The position numbers were made by a program, and so were the translations under genes. This document shows, piece after piece, positions 1 through 7,713 of a stretch of DNA of 19,167 bases (position 1 is its first letter; each line of letters opens with the position of its first letter). Origin of the DNA: Larix sibirica (taxonomy: Eukaryota; Streptophyta; Pinopsida; Pinales; Pinaceae). Location: the NCBI GenBank assembly GCA_004151065.3, contig NWUY0300039987.1, positions 1-19,167 on the forward strand, written 5' to 3'. Under the pieces are notes generated by a model that saw only the letters and a list, made by a program, of their open reading frames with translations, made no database searches and had not been told where the DNA came from.

Positions 1-1124
1 CATACTCTAAATTTGCTTTGATCTAGGCATTTGAAACAACCTTTATTGCTAATTGGTATATTTTGTAGATTGTCCAAATTGCTCTAGTTTTTGTTCTGCC
101 TTGTATGCGTAGTGGTCTCTGGTTACCAAACAGGTCTCTGAGCCTTTTTTTTGCATAGGACCATTGCCATATGTCCATGTGGTTGCTTATAAAAAGTGGA
201 TAGTCGGAATATTGTTTTTTTTGTGTAGTTTTGATCCTAATTGAAAAAAAAACAATACACAAAAGACAACTTTGGAAAAGATGTTCATGTTTTGCCTGTA
301 GTAATTAGTGTATTGGAATCTAGTTGTTAGTAGTTCAAAGAAACATGGCTAGAAAACAACCTATGTTCTTATTTTTTGGATTTTCTCCTTTATCGATTTA
401 TCTAGACTTTGTTGCCATCTTTTTCCCTTTGCTTCTTAATTAGAACATTATGAAATATTGTAGGTGCATTTAGCACTCTGCATTTAGGGCAGTTTGCTGG
501 AAAAAAAACTTGCATTCCTAATGTTTTAATAGATAGTATGGATCAAGGTTCTAGTGAAATAGATTATCTAGGTAGACCAGAGGGATTTGCAATTGAAGGC
601 TCAAATTACAAAAAATTGACAACACTTTGACTAGATTTCATCTATTCTAGCTAAATAATTTCCATTATGAACCAAGAAACTACTTATTTGACATATCGGT
701 TGGCTTGCTACATTTCCGATATGGATCAACATAAATAAGAGAAAGGGTTGTGAACAATTTTTGTTTTTGTTTAGATTGCAGAGATCCTAATACCTTGCTA
801 TCAATGCGCACAGAGTTGGCAACTAACTCCCATTTAAAATTGCACAATGTCACAAATATTCCTACATACTTGGAATGAATGTCGATGTCTGCTTCATAGG
901 AAAATGAGGAAAAAGTATATGGACTCTGGGGCGATATTTTCTACATCAAATGGTTCTCTAAATGGTTGAATATTCCACTAGCTATTTGTTCATTGACAAA
1001 AGGAACAAAGTACCTTCATTTTAATTCAACACGAACATAATATTACTACAACTTATTGTTCCATGATCAAAACCCATATTCTAGTCACTTTGAGCCACTG
1101 TTGTCATATAGATAAATAGATATT
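1..1124. other. Non-coding or unreadable flank left of the Helitron
   Basis: No convincing gene is visible. The composition is AT-rich with many stops in all frames, and the 79-codon minus-strand frame at 23-262 resembles nothing I know. A short plus-strand stretch near 470-630 reads as a cysteine-containing peptide (GQFAGKKTCIPN, then IDYLG) that could be a decayed N-terminal domain of the element downstream; it is discussed as a finding. I see no tRNA and no clear promoter. The true left end of the Helitron probably lies here but cannot be placed. Confidence 0.5.
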
Positions 1125-1699
1125 TTGAAGCATAGGCCTAATATATGTTGTCAAAGCATCGATGCAAATCAATATCCACATAACCAACTCAAACTTCTGT
1201 GTACTCAAGAAGCGTTATTGGAACAAGATTTGTGTATTGTTGATTCTATCACTAGTGATTGTCATGACTCATTATTTGAATCTATTTCCAAATTGACAAT
1301 GTTGTTTGATGTTCAAAGTATAATAAAATCAATTGCACAAACTTTTTACAATTGTTTATTGCAAATGACAATATATCAATTCAATGTTTACATAGATATC
1401 TTGATGAAAAAGCAATTGCACAAAAATACTTTGTTTCTAGTTGGCAAGGATACATTGTACATTTGTCAAAGCCATACGCCATTTGTGGCATAGAAGGAGA
1501 TCGTTTTTCTATTCAATGGCTATGTGAATTGCTAAATGTCAACATCTACATATGGGATATTAGGCTTCAAAAAATTGTTCTAAGATTCTACTCAACAAAT
1601 AGTTCCTTTAAAGTTTTATACCTAATGCAAGATGTTATGGATTCGTTGCATTCGCAGTTTCAACCATTGGCAACAAAACTTGAAAAAAGACTATGTTGA
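1125..1699 (+). pseudogene. OTU-like cysteine protease domain remnant
   Basis: Two overlapping open frames (1125-1493 and 1352-1699) together make one domain after a single frameshift near 1350-1375. The first gives the N-terminal OTU box as DCHDSLFESIS (from 1257). The second gives the C-terminal half, with IQWLCELLNVNIYIWD near 1514-1561 and SQFQPL at 1652-1669. OTU domains are deubiquitinase-like cysteine proteases with a DGxC-LF box and a late H-[FY]-x-x-L motif, and they occur in Helentron-type transposases. Here the box has Ser where the catalytic Cys is expected (codon 1269-1271), and Gln (1655-1657) where the catalytic His is expected. It is therefore probably inactive. It is the first recognisable domain of the Helitron polyprotein. 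The family call rests on motif pattern by eye. Confidence 0.6.
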
Positions 1700-1812
1700 C
1701 TACATTTTCCTATTTAGAAAATACTCTTCCTATTAGCTCAATGGATAGTTGCAAAAAGAATGGCTAAGAGATAGGGCATAATAATTTCATTAAGAAAAAT
1801 ATCAATGATGGC

Positions 1813-2640
1813 TTGCCTAAAGAACCAAAAAGCATACATGCAATTAACATAAGAAGGAAAATAAAAAGAACAACAAAGGACACAAAAAAACAAAATATAA
1901 TGAACATAGAAACAAATCTTGTGTGCTTTCATGAACCTCATTCACAAAATAAACAAAATATCCAATTTTGCATTGCTGGCAATATATCGAAAAACTTACA
2001 TTCTTTGAAATACGAAATATGTAAACAAGGAACACATGCATGTAAAAGGCAACAAGAGTCTAAAAAAAAGAAAGCAATTGCTACATACTTAAAGCTTATT
2101 CAAGATACACCAATCCATGCATGTTTTGTATGTGAATGTTTGCAATTCAAAAAGGGAATTCATGTCATTGAAAATAAAACCATATTGGATTTTAGATCTT
2201 TTGCAACTGCAAAGGAAGTGGCGATCATTACCCTAGATGGGCAAATTTGCAAATTTTGCAAAAAAACACTATCTGATGGACAATTCCCTATGTTTTCATC
2301 GCCAATCCGAATTCGCTGCAACGATGCATTGGTGGTAGTATCTTCTTTGACTGCTTTGGAAGAGAGGATAATGTCACCAAGAACACCTTTTGCGCAAATA
2401 ATACAACTTGGTTACAAAAGAGCTAAGGTTGGCCTAACTAGAACAATTTTAATGTCCCAACATACTTGGATATAGTACAAAAAACATTGCCTAGGAGTAT
2501 AGTTGATTCTATGACAATTGTAGTCATGTTAAAATGAAAATTGGAATACAATAATGCCTACCTATCTGGAAATGTATGACCAAAGGTTGTGATGGATGCA
2601 TTGAATGACTTATGCAAAAGTAAGCTTTATAAAACTGAAG
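1813..2640 (+). pseudogene. DUF6570-like cysteine domain of the Helitron polyprotein
   Basis: A 220-codon open frame (1813-2475) has a lysine-rich N-terminal half followed by a cysteine domain. Visible pieces are HACFVCECLQF (about residues 97-107), ICKFCKKTLSDGQFP (about 144-158), and the helical stretch SLTALEERIMSPRTPFAQI. This order (CxxC, a second C-x-x-C with a following Gly/Pro turn, then L-T-x-L-E-E-R with a later F) matches the DUF6570-type region that precedes the Rep in many Helitron proteins. After the stop at 2475, the next piece (about 2475-2640) continues with the expected P-x-V-V-x-x-A-L-x-x-L-C pattern in another frame, so the domain is broken by frameshifts. The role is likely DNA or metal binding within the transposase, which is inference. 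The methionine at 1813 is not a credible start, because the protein should begin upstream. Confidence 0.6.
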
Positions 2641-3333
2641 GAATTGATATCAATAATAGATGGGAAGAGATGCTTAACAAGACAATTGAACAAGAATCAA
2701 ACACTTTATTTCCTATAGAAATATCAGAATTAATTGAAAATAAAGTAGATTTGGAGCTGATATCTAAACCAATGGTACATGGATATGGAGAAACTCATTT
2801 AATATATGATTTGGACAATAGAATCTTAGAAATTGCACCCTCCAAGTCTTTTCAACCTTTGGGAATTTCCCAAGACAAGTATTATGAAAAACTAAGCTTC
2901 CCTCAACTTTTTTATGGATCTAATCGACTTGAAGACATGTTAGGTCAATTTTCTTATCAACAAATAGCACAATGGGAACTTTCGCATAAAACTACCGACT
3001 TTGATGCACACACAACAGACATTTTCTTTAAATCAATTCGAGTTATTATAAAACAAGTTTCCAACGCTACTACTTGGATATCCATTCGTACAAGAGAATT
3101 GAAAGCTAAAAAGTTTCTTGCAAAAGATGTCAAGTCCAAAAACAACCTTGAAAAAATAGTTAAATCTCCAATTTCATATCACTCTCTAAAAGAAATAAGA
3201 ACATCACTTGATTATTTTGAAAACATGAAAAAGGATCTATTTGCAATTATATGACAACTTGGTCCCCCCACATTCTTTGTAACATTTACAAGTGTTGAAC
3301 ATATTTGGAGCTCATTATGCAATGCATTAGAAC
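2589..3333 (+). pseudogene. Helitron_like_N region of the transposase
   Basis: A 221-codon open frame (2589-3254) runs past its stop into a further readable stretch. Recognisable pieces are IAPSKSFQP (about residues 82-90), KLSFPQLFYGSNR (about 102-114) and, after the TGA stop at 3252-3254, QLGPPTFFVTFTSVEHIWSS (3255-3314). These match the Helitron_like_N pattern: I-A-P-G-E, then L-S-F-P-x-L-F, and finally Q-x-G-x-P-T-x-F-x-T-x-S just before the HUH nuclease. The stop falls in the helix that precedes QLG. The region lies between the DUF6570-like and HUH pieces exactly as in intact elements. The methionine at 2589 is internal, not the real start. Confidence 0.72.
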
Positions 3334-3479
3334 AAATTCAAAACTAGTATCCAAAGAAACCTTTGGACAATGTTCCAAAAGATACTATTGACTCATTGAT
3401 TAGAAAACATCCAGTACTTTGTAGTTGCTACTATAGACACAAAATAATGCATTAAAATATTTAATCATAAAGAATCATG

Positions 3480-3900
3480 AGTTATTTGGAAAAGTGAAAG
3501 ACTTTTTCTTCACGGTTTAATTCCAACAAAGGGGCAATGAACATGAAAATGGATTGCTTTAGATCTAAAATGCACCAAATTATGGAAAAAGTTCCAATGG
3601 TGAGATTACTGAATTTGTTTATTGTTTCACATCTTCAGATTCATCATAGCTTCATGAAAGCCTTCTTAATATTCAAACTCATTGTCGCACAAGAACATGC
3701 AAAAAACATTGACACTCTAGCTATAAATTCAACTTCTTGCCGCCTCCTTTGGATAGAACTACAATCTTGGATCCATTGGAAAAATGTGTTGAGAGACTCA
3801 ATGAAAAATAAAAACAACTATTTTAGGTTTTTGAGCATAAAGAATACCCTAGAAACATGTCTTTCAAAATTCTCTTGATAGAGCTAGAAGCAACTAAAGA
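3480..3900 (+). pseudogene. Helitron Rep HUH-nuclease motif region
   Basis: In the frame containing 3521, the strand encodes FQQRGNEHENGLL, matching the Rep consensus E-F-Q-x-R-G-x-x-H-x-H-x-L-L-W. The first metal-binding His is present (3542-3544). The second is Asn (AAT, 3548-3550), one base from His. Further on, the same frame reads IQTHCRTRTCKK (about 3670-3705) and FNFLPPPLDRTTILDPLEK (about 3729-3785). These correspond to the Cys/His stretch and the C-R-F-x-F-P-x-P-P-x-x-x-T block that follow the HUH motif in Helitron Reps. In-frame stops interrupt it. In intact elements this domain nicks one strand and starts rolling-circle replication. The lost His and the stops say this copy cannot. 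Confidence 0.75.
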
Positions 3901-3976
3901 TGAGTACATTCTATCATTGTGCTCTTTGCTTTTTCACCCGACTTTGATACTAAAAAGATATCCTTCTAACATCTAG

Positions 3977-4336
3977 GTGAATTCATTTTCCAAATCAATG
4001 CCACAGCTATGGAAATCAAATACAAATGTACAATATATCTTGGATGCCTATTCTATAGCAATATATGGTAGCTCTTACATAACCAAGATATATAAAATTA
4101 TGACAAAGACCTTCAAGAGAATTAGAGAGCAATGTCTTTGTGAAAATAATGGAACAAATGAAACAATACGCAAAATTGGAAATGCTCTCTTGAACATGCA
4201 ACAAATGTCTACTAGACAAGCAATGCACATTGTTCTTTCATTTCCTTATCATTCATCATCAAGAAAAACAATTTTCATTATTACTTCAATAGAGGACAAA
4301 CACACACCTGTTCTAAAGAGGCCAATGCTTTTATAA
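3977..4336 (+). pseudogene. Helitron Rep catalytic-tyrosine region
   Basis: A 119-codon open frame carries W-K-S-N-T-N-V-Q-Y-I-L-D-A-Y followed by AIYGSSYITK, with tyrosines at 4064-4066 and 4076-4078. Two tyrosines four residues apart, followed by Lys, form the Y2 nucleophile motif of Helitron Reps (Y-x-x-x-Y-x-x-K). Downstream, STRQAMHIVLSFPYHSSSR matches the S-x-x-E-A-x-x-x-x-L-x-L-P-x-x-x-S-R block that always follows. Both candidate nucleophiles are intact here, unlike the HUH motif. The frame differs from that of the HUH piece, so at least one frameshift separates them. The ATG at 3977 is internal to the original protein. Confidence 0.78.
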
Positions 4337-4816
4337 AAAGCTCCCGATGACTCAAAGGACATTGTTTGTGCTTCGATTGTATACAAATACATTGCACGGC
4401 CTGCTGAGATTGAAAATACTTCTTTAGCAGAATATGCCTCTTGCTATTCATGCATTCATTCAATTACAAGAAAAAGCACCAAACCATGCATCATACAATA
4501 CATATGTTATAACAAAGAGAAGGATCCCAAGAATTACCATAAAGAGAAAATAATGCTCTTTGTGCCACATAGAGGAAAAGGTGATTTACTAAAACGCAAC
4601 TACCAAACATGGTTTGAAACATATATAGCTTGCAAGCAACAAATAAACCCCATTGAACAAATATTTTTAGCAAAAATAGAAGCAAAATGGGGAAATATGA
4701 TTCAGCATATGAATCAATTGCATCCAAGGTTAAGGAAACATTTGAACTCGTTGCAACAAAAGAAAATAGAACATATACGCTTGCATTTGAAACATATGGC
4801 ATTCAACATGACCTAA
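4337..4816 (+). pseudogene. Rep-to-helicase linker region
   Basis: The stretch 4337-4552 is readable only in pieces: a basic segment PRITIKRK near 4528-4551, and leucine-rich peptide before it. From 4553 an 87-codon frame begins LFVPHRGKGDLLKRNYQTWFETYI. This fits the conserved linker of Helitron proteins, in which a segment like L-x-x-P-x-R-x-E-x-D-L-L is followed by an acidic and aromatic helix with W/Y/F. It connects the Rep and Pif1 domains in the single transposase polypeptide and has no independent function that I know of. Assignment depends mostly on position between two firm domains. Confidence 0.6.
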
Positions 4817-4884
4817 TGGATAAAACTTCACTTCAACTAATGTAGCATAACACTACTTGCAACTCAACAAGAAAATAATTTCTT

Positions 4885-5021
4885 ATAGGAATAAATGAAT
4901 ATCATTTCCATTAGAATAAAACTCAATGAGGAACAAAAAACAATAACAAAAGAAATAATTGCATGAAAAAAAACAACCCTACGATTCCATTCTACTTGTT
5001 TTTGATAGGAGGAGCAGGCAT
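4885..5021 (+). pseudogene. Pif1-type helicase, N-terminal piece with half of Walker A
   Basis: The segment encodes LNEEQKTITKEI (4919-4954), the Q-motif-like start of Pif1 helicases (L-N-x-E-Q). After a stop and frame change it continues PFYLFLIGGAG (about 4987-5019). The Walker A (P-loop) motif G-G-A-G-T-G-K-T should follow immediately, but the sequence stops at the fourth residue because the LTR of a retrotransposon begins at 5022. The remainder of the P-loop lies at 7709 onwards. SF1B Pif1 helicases in Helitrons unwind the nicked donor strand. The break is the clearest insertion event in the window. Confidence 0.85.
5017..5021. repeat. Target site duplication, left copy (GGCAT)
   Basis: These five bases precede the 5' LTR and match GGCAC at 7709-7713 except for a C/T transition in the last base. 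They correspond to the Gly-Thr codons of the interrupted helicase P-loop, so GGCAC is the likely original. Confidence 0.8.
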
Positions 5022-5885
5022 TGTTAGAATAAATAACCCACCTAGACCCTAACTTGCTGATTCTAATGGGCTCAAACACATCAAAATTGACCTTTTGATT
5101 CACTCATACGCCAAAACCCTAGATTTGGGGGTGCACTCCTTGATTTGAGGGCGCATTCCTTGAATTTGGGGCACATTCCTTGATTTAAGGAGGTAGTTAA
5201 GTAAAGACTAGGTGCGCCCCACTGATTGAGGTCCTAACTAAACCTAACTATTCCTAACGGATCCTCTAGTGACATTAGTGCCCCAGTTTAGTTCAGTTTA
5301 GTGCATGTCAGTTCAATTCAGTTTAGTACATGCCAGTTCAGTTCAGTTCAGTTCAGGATAGTTCAACTTAGTGTAGGAGAGCTTGCATGACTAACTAAGG
5401 TTATTTTCTCTAAGTTAATCTTGACTAGTCATTTAGCATGGAATGGGAAATTCAAATTTCCTTCTAATATAACTTGAATTGCCTCTCTATATATTGTAGG
5501 ATTCTCCATTCAGTTATCCAATGAACTTGATCATTCTTTTCTCTTCTATTCCGAGTTTCTTATATAATAATCAACATGATCCATTTATTACATTATGATT
5601 TGATGGATGATTTGTTTCTCATTTCATATCTAGTTAGTTTATGTACCTATATCTATACATGTTCAAATTTCCTTTTAACCTAACTTGAATTGCCTCTCTA
5701 TATATTGTAGGCTTCTCCATTCAATTATCCAATGAACTTGATCATTCTTTTCTCTCATATTCTGAGTTTCTTATGTAATGATCAATGCTATCCATTTATT
5801 ACATTATGATTTGATGGATGATTTATTTCTCATTGCATATCTAGTTAGTTTATGTACCTATATCTATACATTTTCAAATATTATA
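5022..5885 (+). repeat. 5' LTR (864 bp, with internal duplication)
   Basis: It begins TGTTAGAATA and ends AAATATTATA, immediately before the primer binding site. Near 5120-5190 it holds about three degenerate copies of a roughly 20-bp unit containing CACATTCCTTGATTT. At 5288-5370 it has a cluster of GTTCA-type pentamer repeats. It is about 200 bp longer than the 3' LTR because 5451-5661 is tandemly repeated at 5662-5872. The LTR does not end in the usual CA; the end was set by comparison with the 3' LTR and the target duplication. Confidence 0.85.
5451..5872 (+). repeat. 211-bp tandem duplication inside the 5' LTR
   Basis: Unit 1 is 5451-5661 and unit 2 is 5662-5872. Both start TTCAAATTTCCTT and contain the shared stretches ATTGCCTCTCTATATATTG and ACATTATGATTTGATGGATG. 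The units differ at scattered positions, so the event is not recent. The 3' LTR has one unit only. TTCAAAT recurs at each boundary (5451, 5662, 5873), suggesting slippage or unequal exchange at a short homology. Confidence 0.85.
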
Positions 5886-5899
5886 TGGTATCATAGCAT
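5886..5899 (+). promoter_or_regulatory. Primer binding site, initiator tRNA-Met type
   Basis: TGGTATCATAGCAT directly follows the 5' LTR. It matches the usual plant primer site TGGTATCAGAGC at 11 of 12 positions; it is complementary to the 3' end of initiator tRNA-Met, which primes minus-strand synthesis. Confidence 0.85.
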
Positions 5900-5960
5900 A
5901 GGGGGTACTAAACTAGTTAGTGCTTCAATGATTTCTTGTCATTTATCTAGCTTGGAGTTT

Positions 5961-6413
5961 AAGAAGGGATTCTGCGACCATCAAAAAGGATTTTTCACCC
6001 ACCCATGAAGGATTTCCCATCCACTAATGAAGGATTTTGCAGCCACCAATGAATGCTTTTGCAACCACTACTCTTGCATATTGAAGAAGGATTTTTGCAA
6101 GCCACCAAAGAAGGTCTTTTGCATCCACCAAAGAAGTATTTTTGTAGCCACCAAAGAAGGATTTTTACAGCCACTAAAGAAGGCTTTTTCAGCCACTAAA
6201 GAAGGCTTTTTCAGCCACCAAAGAAGGATTTTGCAGCCACCAAAAATACCATTTATAGTACTCATTTGCAACCATCAAGAAGTGCAATTGTAGCCATGGA
6301 AGTAGTGCTCATTTACAACCATCAAAGAAGTGTAGTTGAAACCACCAAAGGGTTCATTTGCAGCCATCAAAGAGCTCATTTGCAACCATTAGAGATATCA
6401 TTTGCAGCCATGG
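5961..6413 (+). repeat. Degenerate minisatellite (about 22 bp) in the retroelement interior
   Basis: Roughly twelve copies of GAAGGATTTTGCAGCCACCAAA-like units run from 5961 to 6246. They are followed by a related block (6263-6413) of CATTTGCAACCATCAAAGAAG-like units with the order of elements shifted. Unit length varies between about 21 and 24 bp, so no frame is kept, and open frames on both strands here (6027-6293 plus, 6068-6271 minus) are by-products of the repeat. It occupies the place where gag should begin. I do not recognise a protein. Confidence 0.85.
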
Positions 6414-6549
6414 ATCTCCTATCCCCCCATCTCAATTGCTACACAGTTGGTATACTTGATCCAGTTTTGTTGAAGGAGGCCCTAGAAGCTTCACAACACA
6501 TGTCCTATGAGGACATATGAAACATTAATTCAAAATATGAAAGAGGCCA

Positions 6550-6870
6550 TTGGAGAAGTTGTCCCAAATTAGGTTCTTGTTGAAGAAAACCTCCAGAATG
6601 TTGTCTCATTCTACATATCTACAACCTTTACTCCTACAATTCACCAAGTTCTGCACAAAAGCTTCAGGGGATTTTCCCCATTCGAAGCAAGGAGTGGTCA
6701 AGAACCACCATTCAAGATATTCAAAGTGTTTGGATCTAGTGAATGGGATCACATGCACTTCAAAATAAGGAGGAGTTCACAAAGTTTTGTAGGGATCTTC
6801 ACAAAGCCCTTTACTGAGCATAAATTCACCCAGTTGAGAGATTCTTTGGGAGTGACGGAATTTTTTTAAG
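6550..6870 (+). pseudogene. Copia pol remnant: integrase C-terminus joined to RNase H end
   Basis: One frame without stops (from just after the TAG at 6571-6573 to the TAA at 6867-6869) reads FRGFSPFEARSGQEPPFKIF then KVFGSSEWDHM (6664-6756). This matches the Copia integrase C-terminal pattern S-P-F-E-A-W-x-G-x-x-P-x-x-x-x-x-x-V-F-G. It then passes directly to VGIFTKPFTEHKFTQLRDSL (6789-6848), matching the last conserved part of Copia RNase H (D-x-x-T-K-P-L-x-x-x-x-F-x-x-L-R-x-x-L-G-V). The core RT and most of RNase H that should lie between are absent, so an internal deletion joined the two in frame. Gag, protease and integrase core are also missing. The product cannot transpose by itself. 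Confidence 0.75.
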
Positions 6871-7025
6871 GAGGCTCCTTAAAGTCTTGTTTTCACATTC
6901 TCTTTTATGGGGTTTTTTTTTCCCTCTTTCCCAACTTTCATAGAGTATTTTATGTGTGCATGGGTACCTAATATGGCTACAAATTGCTAGGACCCATTTT
7001 TTACTTCGTTTATTTTTACCTAGAT

Positions 7026-7040
7026 AGGCTTATGGGGGGG
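7026..7040 (+). promoter_or_regulatory. Polypurine tract
   Basis: AGGCTTATGGGGGGG lies immediately before the 3' LTR. The terminal seven-G run is the expected plus-strand primer; the upstream part is not purely purine. Confidence 0.7.
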
Positions 7041-7708
7041 TGTTAGAATAAATAACCCACCTAGACCTTGACGTGCCGATTCTAATGGACCCAAACACAC
7101 CAAAATTGACCTCCTGATTCACACATACACCAAAACCCTAGATTTGAGGGCACACTCCTTGATTTAAGGGCACACTCCTTGATTTAAGGGCACATTCCCT
7201 AAATTTGGGGCACATTCCTTGATTTAAGGAGGTAGTTAAGTGAAGACTAGGTGTGCCCCACTGATTGAGGTCCTAACTGACTCTAATTATTACTAACTAG
7301 TCCTCTAGTGACATTAGCACCCTAGTTCAATTCAATTTAATGCATGTCAGTTCATTTCAATTCGGTACATGTTAGTTCAGTTCAATTCAAGATAGTTCAA
7401 CTCAGTGTAGGAGAGCTTGCATTACTAACTAATATTATTTTCTCTAATTTAATCCTGACTAGTCATTTAGCATGGCATGGGAAATTCAAATTTCCTTCTA
7501 AACTAACTTAAATTGCCTCTCTATGTATTGTGAGCTTCTCCATTCATTTATTCAATGAACTTGATCATTCTTTTCTCTTCCATTCTGATTTTCTTATGTA
7601 ATAATCATTGTTATCCATTTATTACATTATGATTTGATGGTTGATTTGTTTCTCATTTCATATCTAGTTAGTGTATGTACCTAGATCTATACATGTCCAA
7701 ATATTATA
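7041..7708 (+). repeat. 3' LTR (668 bp)
   Basis: It starts directly after the G-run with TGTTAGAATA and aligns with the 5' LTR along its length, ending at ATTATA. It has one extra copy of the short CACTCCTTGATTTAAGGG unit (7150-7190) and lacks the 211-bp duplication of the 5' LTR. Many of the differences from the 5' copy are transitions. Confidence 0.85.
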
Positions 7709-7713
7709 GGCAC
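7709..7713. repeat. Target site duplication, right copy (GGCAC)
   Basis: These five bases follow the 3' LTR. They are read as Gly and the start of Thr in the resumed helicase frame. Together with the left copy they fix the LTR ends at 5022 and 7708. Confidence 0.8.

Larger units (their letters stand above)
5022..7708 (+). mobile_element. Deleted Copia-type LTR retrotransposon inserted in the helicase
   Basis: LTRs at 5022-5885 and 7041-7708 start TGTTAGAATAAATAACCC and end AAATATTATA. A primer binding site follows the first, and a G-run polypurine tract precedes the second. The internal part is only 1,155 bp. It holds tandem repeats and a short frame with Copia integrase and RNase H ends, so it is non-autonomous. 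A 5-bp target duplication GGCAT (5017-5021) / GGCAC (7709-7713) flanks it, with one transition between the copies. The insertion cuts the Walker A codons of the Helitron helicase, so it is younger than that Helitron. LTR divergence is high: about 16 differences in the first 130 or so aligned bases by hand count, so the insertion is old. Confidence 0.9.

Noticed and set aside
23-262. 79-codon minus-strand frame
   Set aside because: It has no recognisable motif and low complexity in places, and it fits chance in AT-rich DNA.
1738-2041. Hydrophobic minus-strand frames (67 and 65 codons) that look like membrane peptides
   Set aside because: They are antisense shadows of the lysine-rich part of the DUF6570-like frame. 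Reverse complements of AAA/AAG codons give Phe and Leu runs.
5288-5370. GTTCA-type repeats as a CRISPR or operator array
   Set aside because: They are short degenerate pentamers present in both LTRs, without spacers, and so a simple-sequence part of the LTR.
5022-5885. LTR ending at the CA at about 5876 (canonical TG...CA)
   Set aside because: The shared sequence with the 3' LTR continues to ATTATA, and only that end gives the GGCAT/GGCAC duplication and the resumed helicase frame.
6068-6271. Minus-strand frame with repeated Gly-Gly-Cys-Lys and Leu-Trp-Trp peptides
   Set aside because: It is produced by the minisatellite units. The frame drifts with unit length, so it is not a repeat protein.
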